A stretch of DNA of 64,000 bases from Biomphalaria glabrata (taxonomy: Eukaryota; Mollusca; Gastropoda; Planorbidae). Below are positions 11,205 through 25,100 of the stretch, piece by piece. The DNA lies in the NCBI RefSeq assembly GCF_947242115.1, contig NC_074720.1, forward strand, positions 31,374,145 to 31,438,144, written 5' to 3'. Position numbers and translations under genes: made by a program. Numbering within the stretch: position 1 is the stretch's first letter; each line of letters opens with the position of its first letter. The notes below the pieces were generated by a model, which was not told the origin of the DNA, ran no database searches, and saw only the letters and a program-made list of their open reading frames with translations.

Positions 11205-11450
11205 TTTATAGAAGAGGGAGATTTAACTGCAAAAAACTCTGGTAGGGGGTTTAAAATTCAAAACCCCCTGTAGGGGGTTTTAAACTCAAAGCCCCCTGGT
11301 AGAGGGATTTGTATCTCAAAACCCCCTGATAGGGGTTTTTAAAATCTCAAAACCCCCTGATAGGGGTTTTTAAAATCTCACAACCCCATGTAGGGGGATT
11401 TAAACTCAAAACCCGCTGGTAGAGGGTTTTTAACTCAAAACTGCCTCGGC
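11205..11450. repeat. Array of short GGGGGTTTT...AAAACCCCC hairpin units
   Basis: About seven units of 33-40 bp follow each other, each of the form TAGGGGGTTTTAAACTC and then AAAACCCCCTG. The two halves of each unit are complementary, so each unit can fold into a hairpin, and the G4T4-like runs could also form quadruplexes. Confidence 0.7.
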
Positions 11451-11598
11451 TGTGCTAAGTGATGATTTAGTATTAAAATCTCACCTAAAATAAACAAAAT
11501 GAAAGCAAAAATCAGTCACTTAATTCCATCGGGGGGGGGGGATTTCATTTCGGGGGGGGGGGTTTGAACCCCAAGACCCCCCCCCCTGGCTACGCCCA

Positions 11599-12161
<563 letters not shown>

Positions 12162-12169
12162 ATATGTAC

Positions 12170-12480
12170 CTACATACTTAATTCATCTTCATTACATTCA
12201 GTCCTTTTAATTTTTCAGATGGAATCCCGGCGCCAAGCACAATTTCTTGTATTTGAAAGTAAAAAAAAAAAAAAAATTCTAAGGCGTCAACAATGCAACA
12301 TCCTACTACTCTTCTATTAAAAATTTGTAGGTCAAATATTACACCTGCTATTCACTTCATCGTATTAATGGAGCACAGCGACTGGTAGAAAAATAAATCA
12401 ATGGTTGCATTGTTTTAATTAGGTTGGTTTGAACCTCAGATGACTGTAGTTTGCTTTATTTATTTCTTTTTATATTTAGG
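12170..12480. mobile_element. Partial, diverged third copy of the CATGGGCGTAGCC-family element
   Basis: The segment contains AATTCATCTTCATTACATTC, CTTGTATTTGAAAG, CTATTAAAAA, GGAGCACAGCGACTGGTAGAAA and GACTGTAGTTTGCTTT in the same order as the two longer copies (about 612-1325 and 10050-10800). Neither terminal inverted repeat is present. Confidence 0.6.
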
Positions 12481-13511
12481 CTAATCTGTGGCTTGAATTC
12501 TCACAGATTTACTTAATTTAATTTATGGCTTCCAGAAAATGTCAGGAAAAAAAAACATTGTTATGTTATAATGATAACTGTAGTTTTGCTTTGGTTTTAT
12601 ATTAGAGGGGACCCTAGTTTTTTTAGATTTTTATTTGAAAGGTCAGCTTAGAGGAGCGAAGATCTTTCTAACACTTTTAAAATATGAAAGAAATAAAGAA
12701 AAATACTATAAAATCGTGTTTTAAATCAATATTTGTTGTAATTCTAGAGTCTATAGATCTAATAGATATACATATTATGTGAATATTTAAATAATATTAA
12801 ATTGGATTTATAACGTTTATATAAATAGAGATCTAGATCTAATGATCTTATGATGTAGCTTAGATCTGCATAAGGACTGACGAGGTTAATCCGCCCTAGA
12901 TTAGATCTAGATCTAGTTCTTGGATTATGGTGTTCTCCCCTTCATGTGTGGTTATTGATCTTGTCAAGCCCCACGTAGAGTAACGCCCCTTCGAACATGG
13001 CGTCAAGTGGAAACCTGTATTCCTGATCTTGTTACTTTTTATTTTTACACTGTCGCTTCGATTTACTAAATCTAATAAAGAACCAACTCTAGGTAATTTT
13101 TTGAACATTTGATTTATAATTAGTTTTACTTTTACTCCTTAAAGAGTTTCTAGATCTTAGAGTCTCTAGAGATAATCATTTAATGATTTTTATTATTCAT
13201 GATTCATATCTTATTTAGACCTCTATCTACTAAGTAATATCTATAATGTAAATGATTAATCTAGAGTCGTAGAGTATAATGATAATAATGATAGAGTTTT
13301 ATTACTTTTATAGACTAATATTATTATTTTTTTAGTATTATAGATATACTATACTAGAGATATAGATTTAATACTTGATTGATAGTATAGAAGATTATCT
13401 ATAGACTGATGTCTATAGCCTTACTATAGGGGGATAGGCTATAGATCTATTCTAGCTAGATATATTATATATATACGGATAGAATATAGGCAGGCTATCT
13501 AGACTCTAGAC
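12481..13511. other. AT-rich low-complexity region, no gene seen
   Basis: Dominated by TAGA, ATCTAG and TATA words, especially 13130-13510. There are no stop-free stretches of interest. Confidence 0.5.
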
Positions 13512-13590
13512 CAGGGGTGGGCAACCTTTTTGTATTGAGGGCCGCATAAAAAAATATTTGGGAATGGCAGGCCGCATATGATAATATATG
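13512..13590 (+). mobile_element. Left end of a Charlie-like hAT element
   Basis: CAGGGGTGGGCAACC, then TTGAGGGCCGCATAAAAA and a second GGCCGCATA, matches the standard terminus of Charlie-type hAT elements (CAGGGGTGGGCAAAC...GGGCCGC). No opposite end was found in the following kilobases. Confidence 0.55.
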
Positions 13591-14009
13591 TATTATTATT
13601 ATATGTATGTATTAGAAAGATACACTAGATAACTGTGTAGAATGTCTTTTAATTCATATTTACATTGTATTATATTCACGTTTCTTTTTTTTTTCACACT
13701 CCACATGTTAAAAAATTACAACAAGAGTTAGCAATTATTGAAACCAATTTTAAGATATATTTTTTTTAAATAGCTGTTGTCCTTTTATATTACAATATCT
13801 CCACAAATATACAATTGTACTTAATGTGCAGTATTTTACTTTTTACATTCGTGCATAATGTTCTGGAACTGTAAAACTATCTTACTAGTTGTTACTCTTG
13901 TGACTGCTATCAAATTACAGTCAGTCAACATTGACCAGCTATTATACTTGTTTAGTTTCCACAAAAGTATTCTTGCTCACTGAATGAGACAATATATGTT
14001 CCGGAAGTT

Positions 14010-14190
14010 AAATGTCGCGACGAGCGAAACCTGCCCTTGTGGAGCATCACCAGAGAATGATGACCATGTCCTTCAATGATGCATACTAAATAAAGGGACC
14101 CAAACAAGACTCTCCAAAGACTATTCGGAGAACTGCCTGATCTGGAAACTACTGTGCGGTTCATCTCAGATATTGGATTACTGATCTGAA
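14010..14190 (+). mobile_element. LINE C-terminal fragment with CCHC-like tail
   Basis: The frame reads CPCGASPENDDHVLQ, a stop, then CILNKGTQTRLSKDYSENCL. C-x-C-G...E...DHVLQ-x-C is the zinc-binding-like tail that follows the RNase H or reverse transcriptase in many arthropod and mollusc LINEs. One in-frame stop shows that it is dead. 14200-15040 holds nothing else recognisable. Confidence 0.6.
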
Positions 14191-15047
14191 CCCTCCAACA
14201 TGTAAAATGAGAACAAAGAAGAAGAAGAGATGTATGTGTACCCAAATAGTGTAAACAGCAGCAAAGTTTTTTTTTAAGTGTCGAAATACAGCTTGTGGCA
14301 CCCATAAGACTCCCGTGAAATTACTGACTGGAACGTCTTTGCTTGTAGTCATGTCCTTTGGAGCTGAATCAGCTTCTGTGCTAAATGGTGAGCTGATGGT
14401 ATAGAAAACTGGTTCTTGACGTCGTAAAATTTGCTTTTATAAATTACACACTTAAGGAATCTTAATAATAAGTGTTGTACTGTTAATTATTTCACTAAAG
14501 ATAGTTTCAACTTTCAGCATAGGAAAATGACTAAAACTATTTCCTTTTGCTTGCCTGTAGAAATGGGATTTAACATGCATATATATACATTTCATATGTA
14601 AACAAACAATTGCAATTGTAAATATAAAAAACATGAAATCTGTCTTCCACTCTTCATTAGAAATATTTGTAACAAAGTCAAATATATAAGTATAAATATA
14701 CAAATACAATTTAAATCTGCTCACACCATTAAAATATAATTTAAATAATACAGCTTTAGAGGTAAGAATGTAATTTATTTTTTCATGAATAATTCTAAGT
14801 TTTAGTCAATTTTTAATCATATAAAACCTCATCACTTTGCTACTATAGAGTCTACAAGGTTGAACTTGGTGTCTTTGTAATCCTTATATAAATAGCTAGC
14901 CCAACAGAACTAAATCTATAGTGTTTCTAGTGTATCCATTTTAATTTAGTGTCAATGAACCTATGTGACACAATTGTTTTTACACAATTAGCGCTGACTA
15001 AGTCATAAATGTTTTTGAAAATAAGTTGTTTTTTATTTCTTCAAATC

Positions 15048-15572
15048 TTCCATAAATATACTTTACTCTGTGACACATTTTTCTGTTAATTTGTTTTTGT
15101 GGATTTGTGAAATTCACGAATTAATGGACATATCTTCTCTGAGTAATCGATTTTTCATTTTGAAGGATAAGTGTGATTAGCCTAATTTTTTTTTATATTA
15201 AACTGATGTTAATGATTTTACTATTTTGAATTCCTCTATTATTGGGCAATAAAATTGATATATAATATATCAAAATTGTTACTGATTTAGTTATTAAATG
15301 TGATGGTAAGGTATAATTTGTGATGGTAAGGTATAATTTGCGACTTTGTTTTTAATGGAAGGGGTGGTGTTTTATAAATAGACTTTACTTTTTGACACAT
15401 TTTTCTGTTAATAATAAAATTTTGAATTTGTAAAACTCATGGATCATTGGGCATATCTTCTGTGAGTGATGGATTTTTCATTTTTAGGGATAGGTGTATT
15501 TGACCTAATTTTTTTATGTTTAATAATTGACTGCTGCTTCGGATTTTACTTTTTTTGGATTCCTCTATTTTC
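15048..15572. repeat. Direct duplication of a roughly 190-bp AT-rich unit
   Basis: 15048-15242 and 15371-15572 share GACACATTTTTCTGTTAAT, CATATCTTCT-TGAGT, GATTTTTCATTTT, CCTAATTTTTTT and ATTCCTCTATT in order, about 323 bp apart. Between them is an exact 20-bp doublet, GTGATGGTAAGGTATAATTT, at about 15300-15340. No open frame is involved. Confidence 0.6.
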
Positions 15573-16162
15573 TGTATAATATGTCAATAATAACCAATTT
15601 GATAAATAAAAAAGGTCCTAAAAGTAGAGCTCAATTGGTTTTCCGCCTTAGGAAATTAGTCTTACAATTTATGCATTACACTGAACAAAACGGTAAAACT
15701 TCCCATCAAAGGCCCCAATTTTCTCAGGTCAATTATTTGGCAGCTCTTATCTTCTTTCTAAACAGTATCTAGTATATCCTTTGTGATTGTAAAATCCTAA
15801 AATCCTGACCCAGAGGGTGTTTTTTTTTTATTTCTAAAATCTTTTTAGCTTTCTTATAAAAATGTTTTTCTCAAACAGTTGCCCAAATGGGTTATTTTTT
15901 TTTGTCAATGACCTTTCTATTCTGTTTGTGAATATCTTGCATCATATTTTTGATTTTGTTAATTTGTTGTTTTTTTTTCATCTTCTTTTTCATACAGATT
16001 TTCTTTCATAGATTTTAGTCAGTGCCAGAACCTAAAGCCTTTATTTGTGAACTTGTGCTTCAACTTGAGATCAAGAGCAAACACAAGAAACAGCTTTATT
16101 TAAAACACAGTAGGATAATTGGATTTCATTATTTTTTTCAAGTCACTATCATCATTAAGAAG

Positions 16163-19100
16163 ATGTCAAATTCAGTGATATTCCGTCTTGGTAGACTGGT
16201 GTCATTTACTGCACCTGTGACACAGACATTCTGTGTAAGTACAATATTTAATAATTTATGCCTATACATAGTCACAGCAATCCACACAGACATCAGCTAC
16301 AATAGCATGCTCAGTATGCAGCAGAACAGTCCAGTCTCAGATAGGCTTCAACAGCCATTATTCAGCCTCCATCCATTCATGTTGTGCTACAGCGCATGAA
16401 GGACCTGACCTGCTTCAACACATCTTTCCATTCAGATCTCTCCTGAGCTTTTTGTCACTGTGCCTGAACTCTTTGTTATAGATCTGCTTCTATATCATCA
16501 AGCTATTGTATTCATGCAAATACATATGTGACACTAAGTACCAAAAGAGCTAATGTTGTAGTCAGCACTAAGGACCACATACATTTGCATAAAGGCAGCA
16601 TTAGGGACCACATACATTTACATAAAGGCTCCACTAGGGACCACATACATTTACATAAAGCGTCATTAAGGACCACATTTACATAAAGGCAGCATTAAGG
16701 ACCACATACATTTACATAAAGGCAGCAGTATGGACCACATACATTTACATAATGGTAGCTCTAGGGACCATGTTTTTTATGGTGTATTAAATATCTGAGA
16801 TAAACTTTGAAATGAAACATCATACATTTGACATGCCATTCCTAATAGTTTTCATTGTCCACTTTTTCAAGGCTTATTCTATCAATTTATGATCTGTTGT
16901 TTTGTATTTTGTCCTTTTAAATACACAGCAGGTCAGCAGTTGTCATCAGAGCCAGCACCGGCACTTCACAGTCTCACCAGCCCTATCATCAAAACATTTA
17001 AACCCAGGGGTATTTTATGAAGCAATCAAGGACTCTGGTATCAATTTTTTCTGTGGTGTCCCAGACTCATTATTAAAAGGTAGACTTCTAATAAAACTAC
17101 TTTCTACATATTTAATCTTCTTTATCATCAACTTGGCTAGTCATTTTAAAATCTGTATTATTATTTTTTTTCCACTTTGAACTTTATCTAGGAGAGGGAT
17201 ATTCTACTTCCAAGTCCTTCCAACACAAACACACACTGTCTTGCAGTTATAGACTTCACTTCTTATCTTATATAATACAGACGTTACTTCAAAAAAGAAG
17301 ATGATTACATCCTACGCGTCATGCATTTAGTCATGCATATTAACCAATGACTTAAATTCAGCCAAGTCACTGGTTTTCCTGGCTAGCTCAGGCAACCCAT
17401 TCCATGCTCTAATAGCACTAGGGAAGAAGGAGTGTTTGTTCAAATTTGTTTTAGCATATGGGACGAGGAATGTGCCTTTATCTTTGTGTCTTTCAGAGTA
17501 TTTTATTAAATTTTGTTTTTGTATTTGAAGATTATGGTTCAACTTTGATTACTAATTCAGGATTGGGTCTTTTAGATATTGTGAAATTTATCAACTATGA
17601 TATTCCCTCTGACAGTTCCAACAAATGAGTTATTGCTAACTCTTTCTCTCCGTAATTATTTTCCACGTTCAGATGGAATTATTAATTTTGCTCATTTGTG
17701 TTTCACTACCCTGTTAGGATTAAACTTCAATAACTTCTTTGTATGTAAACAGTAATATGTTAAATTAGGTATATAATAATAGAAGAAAGCATGCTCTTTA
17801 TATATAGAACAAATTAAAGTTTATAAAATCAAAAATTAATGTAATTTAATATAGTCAGTTAGGAAAGAAAGAGTTAACATTCTTAGGGATCACCCTGGCT
17901 AAGTCACATGATGGAGTGTGGCACCTAAACCCATGACCCATTTATCTAAATCCAAGTAATGAGACCTGGAGAGGAATCATCTGGGGGTACCCATTTGTTT
18001 CCTGCTACAGAAGCAGATTTATACTGTAAAAAAGTTAAACTCAGTTATCCATGTAACGGCTTGTGATTTCAAAGTTGAGCTGAGAGAAAAAAAAAAAGAA
18101 AGCTTGGTGTGTCAAAGCAGTGCATACTAGTGTGCTAGCTATTCTTGTCAATAAGTTCACACCTGCAGGGTACTGATGGTGTCAATGTTAATTAGCTATT
18201 GATTGTTGACATCAATAGCTGGGACACCTGAGGGATGTAAGTACATTGTGGGTTGAGCATTGTCTCACCCTGCTACTTGTGTTATAACCATGTTATTATT
18301 GCATCAACATCTTTTGAAAGCAGTGCTTCTCAAATCTTTCTTGTTGCATTACAAAAAATAAAAAATTGGTTTCCATACTGAATAAGGACCAACATCTGTC
18401 CTGAAAAACAAGAAGTTGAATATAAAAAGTAGATAAACTCCTAGTAAGGTGGAAGAAAAAGAAATTGCATTGATATTGGCTAGCACAAATCTTCATCTCA
18501 ACACAGTTTTCAAGACTGACTTCTGAAGTGAGGGGTCTCGAGTTCAAATACTGGAAGACTGGAATTTTGAACTTTGGGATTGTAAAGACCAGCCTGTGTT
18601 GACCCAACTCTATTGTGTACCTGAGTAAGGGAAGTATAGGTGGTTGGGTCTTTATAGCCCTCGTTAATCATCAGCCATAGAAACATATTTGCCCCCATAA
18701 ATTGCAAGGTTTGAAGGTGTTAACTTTTTTTCCTAACTTTTTTTCCTTTACACATCTGTTTAGGTCTTTTAAACACCTGCATTTAGTTATAAATGTTACT
18801 GGTATTTTAATGAACTCTGAAAGTAGTCATGAATATTTACCTTATTTTTTAATCATATAAATTATTTATTTAATTTATTTGCTTTAAACATGTCATGGTT
18901 AAGGCCTGACTGAAGTCTGTATTAGTTGATAACAATTCTTGTCATAGTACACACAAGTCATTGTACAGCTGCCGCTAATCTGTCTAAGTCTAACTTTATC
19001 TATTTTCCTTGTTACAAAGAGTTGTTCTTTTTTTTATGTGTGCAAATAAATCAATCAGGTTTCTGTGACAACTTTGAACTTGGATTTGAGATATATTTGA

Positions 19101-22100
19101 ACAATAGTCTGTGTATGCATGGGTGTGTGTGTGTTGTATGTTTGAATCTGCCCTGAGTCTTGGTTACTATAAGAAAAATTTTGTTATATGAATCCTGTAT
19201 GGGGAATTATTGGAAAATTTTAACAGATGTGTATAGCATATCTTAAGCTTTGTAGTAATTCAGTATAGAGTATTACTATTGATTCCTTCTTATCTTTTTT
19301 CTAATGATTTTTGTGTGCATCAGAGATTATACAATAGAGATACAGAAGTTAGAGCAGAAAGTAACTTCAAGCAGGATAAGTTTTGAAGGCAATACATTTG
19401 ATTTTGATTGAATGCAATACTGCTGATTGTACATTATGCCTTTGGTAAAAAGTTGTTGGAAGTCTTTAGGTTTAAAGCTTTATTCGCATCTCATAAAATA
19501 TCCAACTTTTTTCTGAAATATATCAGCAAGTTTCCAAACTAAAATTACATTTCAGAATTTTATTTGTGAACAAGCTTAATGATTGTTATAAACTTATTAA
19601 GAGTGGCATCCGTGGACTAGCTTTTTGTGTGTGTGTGGGGGGGGGGTTGTTGTTGAGTTTTTTTTTAGTGTATCTATATTATAAAGTAGAATGTGAGGGG
19701 TATGTATGTATGTATGTTACTTATAGACATCAAAACCGCTTGACCAATCTTGATAAAACTAGGCAGGAATGTTCCTTGGGTACCAACTTAGACCTTAGTG
19801 AATGTATTGTAGCCCTAAAACAAATGTAAGACCCTCAAAAAAAAATAAAGTTGTCCGACTCTATTACAGCTATAGTATTTTATGGATCTAGGCCATGTCT
19901 ACAATGTTGACATGAGAAAAGATAGAAAGGATTTAGACCTAGATCTAATTTTAAGAAATACACTTTGCGCAGATAGTTTTTTACTTTGACACATGAAAAT
20001 ACAAAAGAAGATCCATTGATTTCATTATATAATAAAATTAACCTTCAATTTTGTGTTTCAAAAGCATTTTTTACATTAATTAGTTCCTTATATCTGTGAT
20101 TACAGATTTCCTGACGAACATTCTTTCATTAGACAATTCCGTAATGAATCGCGTACTAAATATTAATTCGTTTAATTGTTTACTTTATAATCCCATCCCT
20201 AGATCTAAAACTCTAATTCAACTCTAAGATGATAAAACTTCTCTTCGCACAGATAGTTTTATACTTTAACACATAAACATATTAATTAAAGTCCATTCAT
20301 TTCATATTTTGATCAAATAAACATTCAAATTTGGTTTTCTAAAGCTACATTCGTTTACGAAAGCTGCGAAGCCGAGTTAAAGGCCTAGATCTATATTCAT
20401 TCATGAATCGCGTACTAAAAATTATTTCGTTTTATTGTTACTTTATAATCCCATCCCTAGATCTAAAACTCTAATCCAACTCTAAGATGATAAAACTTCT
20501 CTTCGCACAGATAGTTTTATACTTTAACACATAAATATATTAATTAAAGTCCATTCATTTCATATTTTGATCAAATAAACATTCAAATTTGGTTTTCTAA
20601 AGCTACATTCGCCTACGAAAGCTGCGAAGCCGAGTTGAGATAGGCCTAGATCTATATTCATTCATGAATCGCGTACTAAAAATTATTTCGTTTAATTGTT
20701 CACTTTATAATCCCATTTATTTAAAAAAGCTATCGCTCTTTTCGTTTTTAATAGATAAGAATGTATCGACTTCGGGTAAACCATTTTTGCAAAACTAATT
20801 TTATTTTCGTAGCGAAAGAGAAATAACGTGAAAGGATCATTAGCTACGTTTAACATACATCTAAATCCAATCCACTAGATTATTCAAAAGCAAATGTTTT
20901 AATTTTAAAAAATGGATTTAAGCCTATTAGCTATTTTGATTTGATAGCTTCATTCACACTATTTTTACATTGACACATTCGCTTTACTTATTACATTATT
21001 ATTTCGTTTAATTGTTTACAAAACACTCTCAGTGACTATATCGACAGTAATGCGCAAATAAAGACCCGCGGGTCGCGGGTAACATATGTCTAGTTTATTA
21101 TATATTTGACTATGCATCCTCTGTTTGCAAGAAACTACATCAGCTTAAAACTAGAGCCATGAACTTTATAACAAATAAATATTCTCATTTGACTTGAGTA
21201 ATTAATAAAATCACTAAATTCAGAGACACTCAGGACAGAAAAGCCTAAAACAAAGTAAAGTAGCAAAAATACATAAGTTAAAGTACTTAAATACAACCTT
21301 AAAAGATACTCAGAAAAACATAAAGATAAAAGCTTATTTCTTATTCCAAAGGCTAGGAGGACAATGTTGTATAAGTGCTCTTTCTTTCTGTTGCCATTAG
21401 AGCATTGAATGATTTGCCTGAATCAGCCAGGAAAACCAATGACTTAGTAGAATTTAAGGCTTTAATTATCGTGCACAACTAGATTAGCACATGGATACAC
21501 ATAGGACAATTTATTTGTTTAAGGAGCATCCGTAACAATTAATTGCAATGTCATTGATTCCGAAGATTAAGAATAAGTGCAGTGCTTCACATGACTACGC
21601 AAACCCAGTGGCGACCTGTTTATTTTTCTGCATTTAGTGCAGACAAAGCCATTGTCTGCTGGCGGTCTATTTAAGTTTTTTTTTCATCTTTTGCATCTGT
21701 CTTCAATAAGGGCTTTCCTTTGGGACTCAAATGTGTGTCCCACAGCCTTTTTGAGAGCTCTCCAACTTATTCTTTCAAAAGCCATCTGCTACCAGTTACT
21801 TTCCTCTATGCCAGTCAGCACCAACTGGCACATAAATAGACTTTTATGGAGGCACCTCTGTAACACTGTCGACCTTTAAGCTCACCAAAGAAGATCGCCT
21901 TTTGGCATTTGGTTGACTCCTTTGTGGGATAGGTTTCAGACCCAGCACAGCTGTAGAATGGTAGCTAGTGCTTCTATACTGTCCACACCGGCCTCCAGCA
22001 GAACATAGTTATTTGTAATGTAATAATAATGATGATCTGAAATACATGTTTGAGATACTATCATTTGTAAAACTATTTTCTTAAGAAAAACTTGTGTCAG

Positions 22101-25100
22101 AGATAATTTATTTTTATACATATCTAGTTCATTAGTTGATTGTGTCGTTTTGAGTTATTAAAATATTTTTCAGATTTAATAAATAACCACTGTTGAATAA
22201 CAATAAAGAGTAATCAGTTAAATGCTAGTCCATGTAGTCACAGTAGATATAGATCTGTTTCCAGGATTGTCTTATCATAATGTTGTTTTACTTGTTTAGG
22301 CTAAAAGTTACATGAAAGTTATGCACAAAAAAGAAAAAAAACTTTAATAAAAAATGTCCCTCTCGCATGTAACTTGCTATAGAACTGACAAATGGTGCTC
22401 TTATAATTCCTAGCAAAGCAAAATAAAATTAAGGTAATGTATTTTTTGCATAAATTTACATGGCTTTTTTTTTTAATCCCACTCCAGACTTCTGTGCCTA
22501 TGTTACCAGCAATTCATCTTCCAAAGATCATGTAATCACTGCCAATGAAGGGGCTGCTGTGGCACTAGCCAGTGGCTATCATTTGGCCACGGGTCAGACT
22601 GCTATGGTCTACTTACAGGTAGAATAACTTTATGATACACAACACAATGTAAAAGACAATCATATCTTGTGGCAATGATTTAGAATATATGCCAGCATGT
22701 TAAAAACAAGAAATCTGTCTAAGAATTATATTTCTAAAACTGACACCCTCTCAAGGGGGGGGGGGGGGGACAAATATTATGCAATGACCTGACAGGGGTG
22801 AGCGCAATTAATATTTTTTCAAGGGTCAAAAAAAAAAAATTTTGTTTGAATATTGAGCAATGAAAAAGATATTTAAAATATTTAAGTTAGAGAAGTCCCA
22901 TTTTCTATATAATAAGGACATTTTTAAAATGTAAAGTGTTTTTGCGAGGGTATCTACAACAATATTGACTCAAAACTTTAAAGAGAAGACATTTCAAAAG
23001 GTCTTCACTAATGTGATTATTTTCGTCTTTATATCAGAATTATCTAAATTCATACGCTGTACAATGTTATGTTCTTTAATGTAACCAAAATAACATCAGC
23101 AACAATAGGTGTTACTTATGATGATTACAGCCATGATTTTTATGTATGTGCTCTATGTACATCCAATGTTCTTCTCAAATTTATATCTGCTAGTGAGTGC
23201 TGCCTAATACTTTGTTTGACTTAATTTGACCCGCATATATTTGTTTTTACTAGACTGAATAATGCACTCTTGATGCCAGGAGAACTAATTTCTCTTCTTT
23301 GATTGCACGAAAATACTTCAACATTCAAAACTCCAAACTTTCTTGACAATCACTTTTCTTACTACGAGAAAAAGGCACGAAGTGCAACAGTTTTGGCAGT
23401 GGTCACTTTGGTGCAGTGGCCATTTTGATGCAGAATATTTTTGTATGTGTGTTTGTGTTCTAATTTATTTTTATGAAAAAAAAATTTATTTAAGTTTGTT
23501 GTGAAATTTATGTTGTGTCTCAAACTTTAATGTGTATGTGGGTTTTAATATTGCCCCCCCCCCCTCCTCCAGAAAAAAATGAACCTGATAAAATCTTTTG
23601 TACATTTTTAAAAATTTTATTTAAATTTATGTTATCTCCAGAAAAAACAACAACACATAAACTGATGAATGTCATCTTTTGCATTTCACACACATTGCCT
23701 TTAATAAATTGTGTGTGGGGGGTGCCAATGGTAAAAGTTGGTGAAACACTGATCTGATAAACTTAAAACAAATTTAACTGTAGAAAAATTTCTTTCATCT
23801 GATTCACTTACATTCATTTTAGCAATATTTTCTATAGCATGTTTGGCTTTACCCGATTATATAACCTTTATTTTATGCAAGCTGCACCTTAGCTAGGAAT
23901 TGTGTTCCTACATAGAATTAAGTCAAGTTTTATATTATTTAACTAAGATGTAAAAATTAAGGCCTGGGAACAAACAACAAAACTAAAATGCTCCACCACA
24001 CAGCTTATTAGTTTAAACATTTTGAGGAGAAGTTTCATTTTTATTAACAGTGGATAATGCTACCAGGAAAAAGAAAAAAAAATCGAACAATTTTAATTTC
24101 TAACGTTCTTTAGCTTTCATCCATTTTTTATTGTACCACATAGTCATCTGATCTTTTTTTTTTTATTGACCAATGTAAGAACTCAGGTGTGGGCAATATG
24201 GTCAACCCACTGATGTCACTGGCCAACCCAGCTGTATACAGTATACCTATACTTCTCCTGGTCGGATGGAGGGGTGAGCCAGGGGTCAAAGATGAGCCGC
24301 AGCACATTGCTCAGGGTCGGATTACCCGGAACATGTTAGGTGAGCTTCATTGTAGCGTTTGAACTTTGAACTTCCTGATTTTAACTTTTCTGTTGATGAG
24401 AATTTTTTGTTGTTGAATGATAGCCTGCTGCCATATAAATTAGACTTTGTGTGTCTTCCGTGTTTTGCATGCTGTGAAATGCCATGAGTGGGTTAAGTAT
24501 TTGTGTGTGTGGTACTGACATGACTTCAACATCTCATAGTTACCGTATATCTCTATATATAATTCTCTTGGTGGCCCAACTATGCAGGACACCATGATGA
24601 AAAAGTAATGGAAAGATAACTCTTTTATTTATGCAAGTCTGACTAGAGTTACCCCATATAACTTTTGTGGTGACAGCGAGCCAGACTTAGAAAAAAAATG
24701 GGGGGAGGCGTATGCTATGCTGCGGGTTGGCTTGTATGCTTAAATTAAGCTTCACTTAGTAAACAAATATATGATGGTGTTTGATACAACAAGGTTTGAC
24801 TGTATTTCATATTAACTTGTATTGATAGCTTACTAAAAGTAGACTAGATTTATTTATTCTTTGGTTACAGAGTGTATGGACATACCATGTGAGGTTCTGC
24901 CTAAAGATGTCAATGCCATGAAAGAAGTAAGAATTATGAGTTTGAAAAAATGTGTCCTTAAAATAAAGTATTTGTATATTATAAGTCAAAACACGTGTTC
25001 AGCACATTCATCCAAATCCTTTTCTTCCCTTCCTTCAAACATGGCAGCTTTAAGGACATTTTTATTTTTGTTGTATTTTAGTTTTTTAACTTACATTTTA

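Noticed and set aside
24551-24640. Possible second Helitron 5' end (TCTCTATATATAATTCTC)
   Set aside because: No hairpin followed by CTAG was found downstream, so the element could not be supported.
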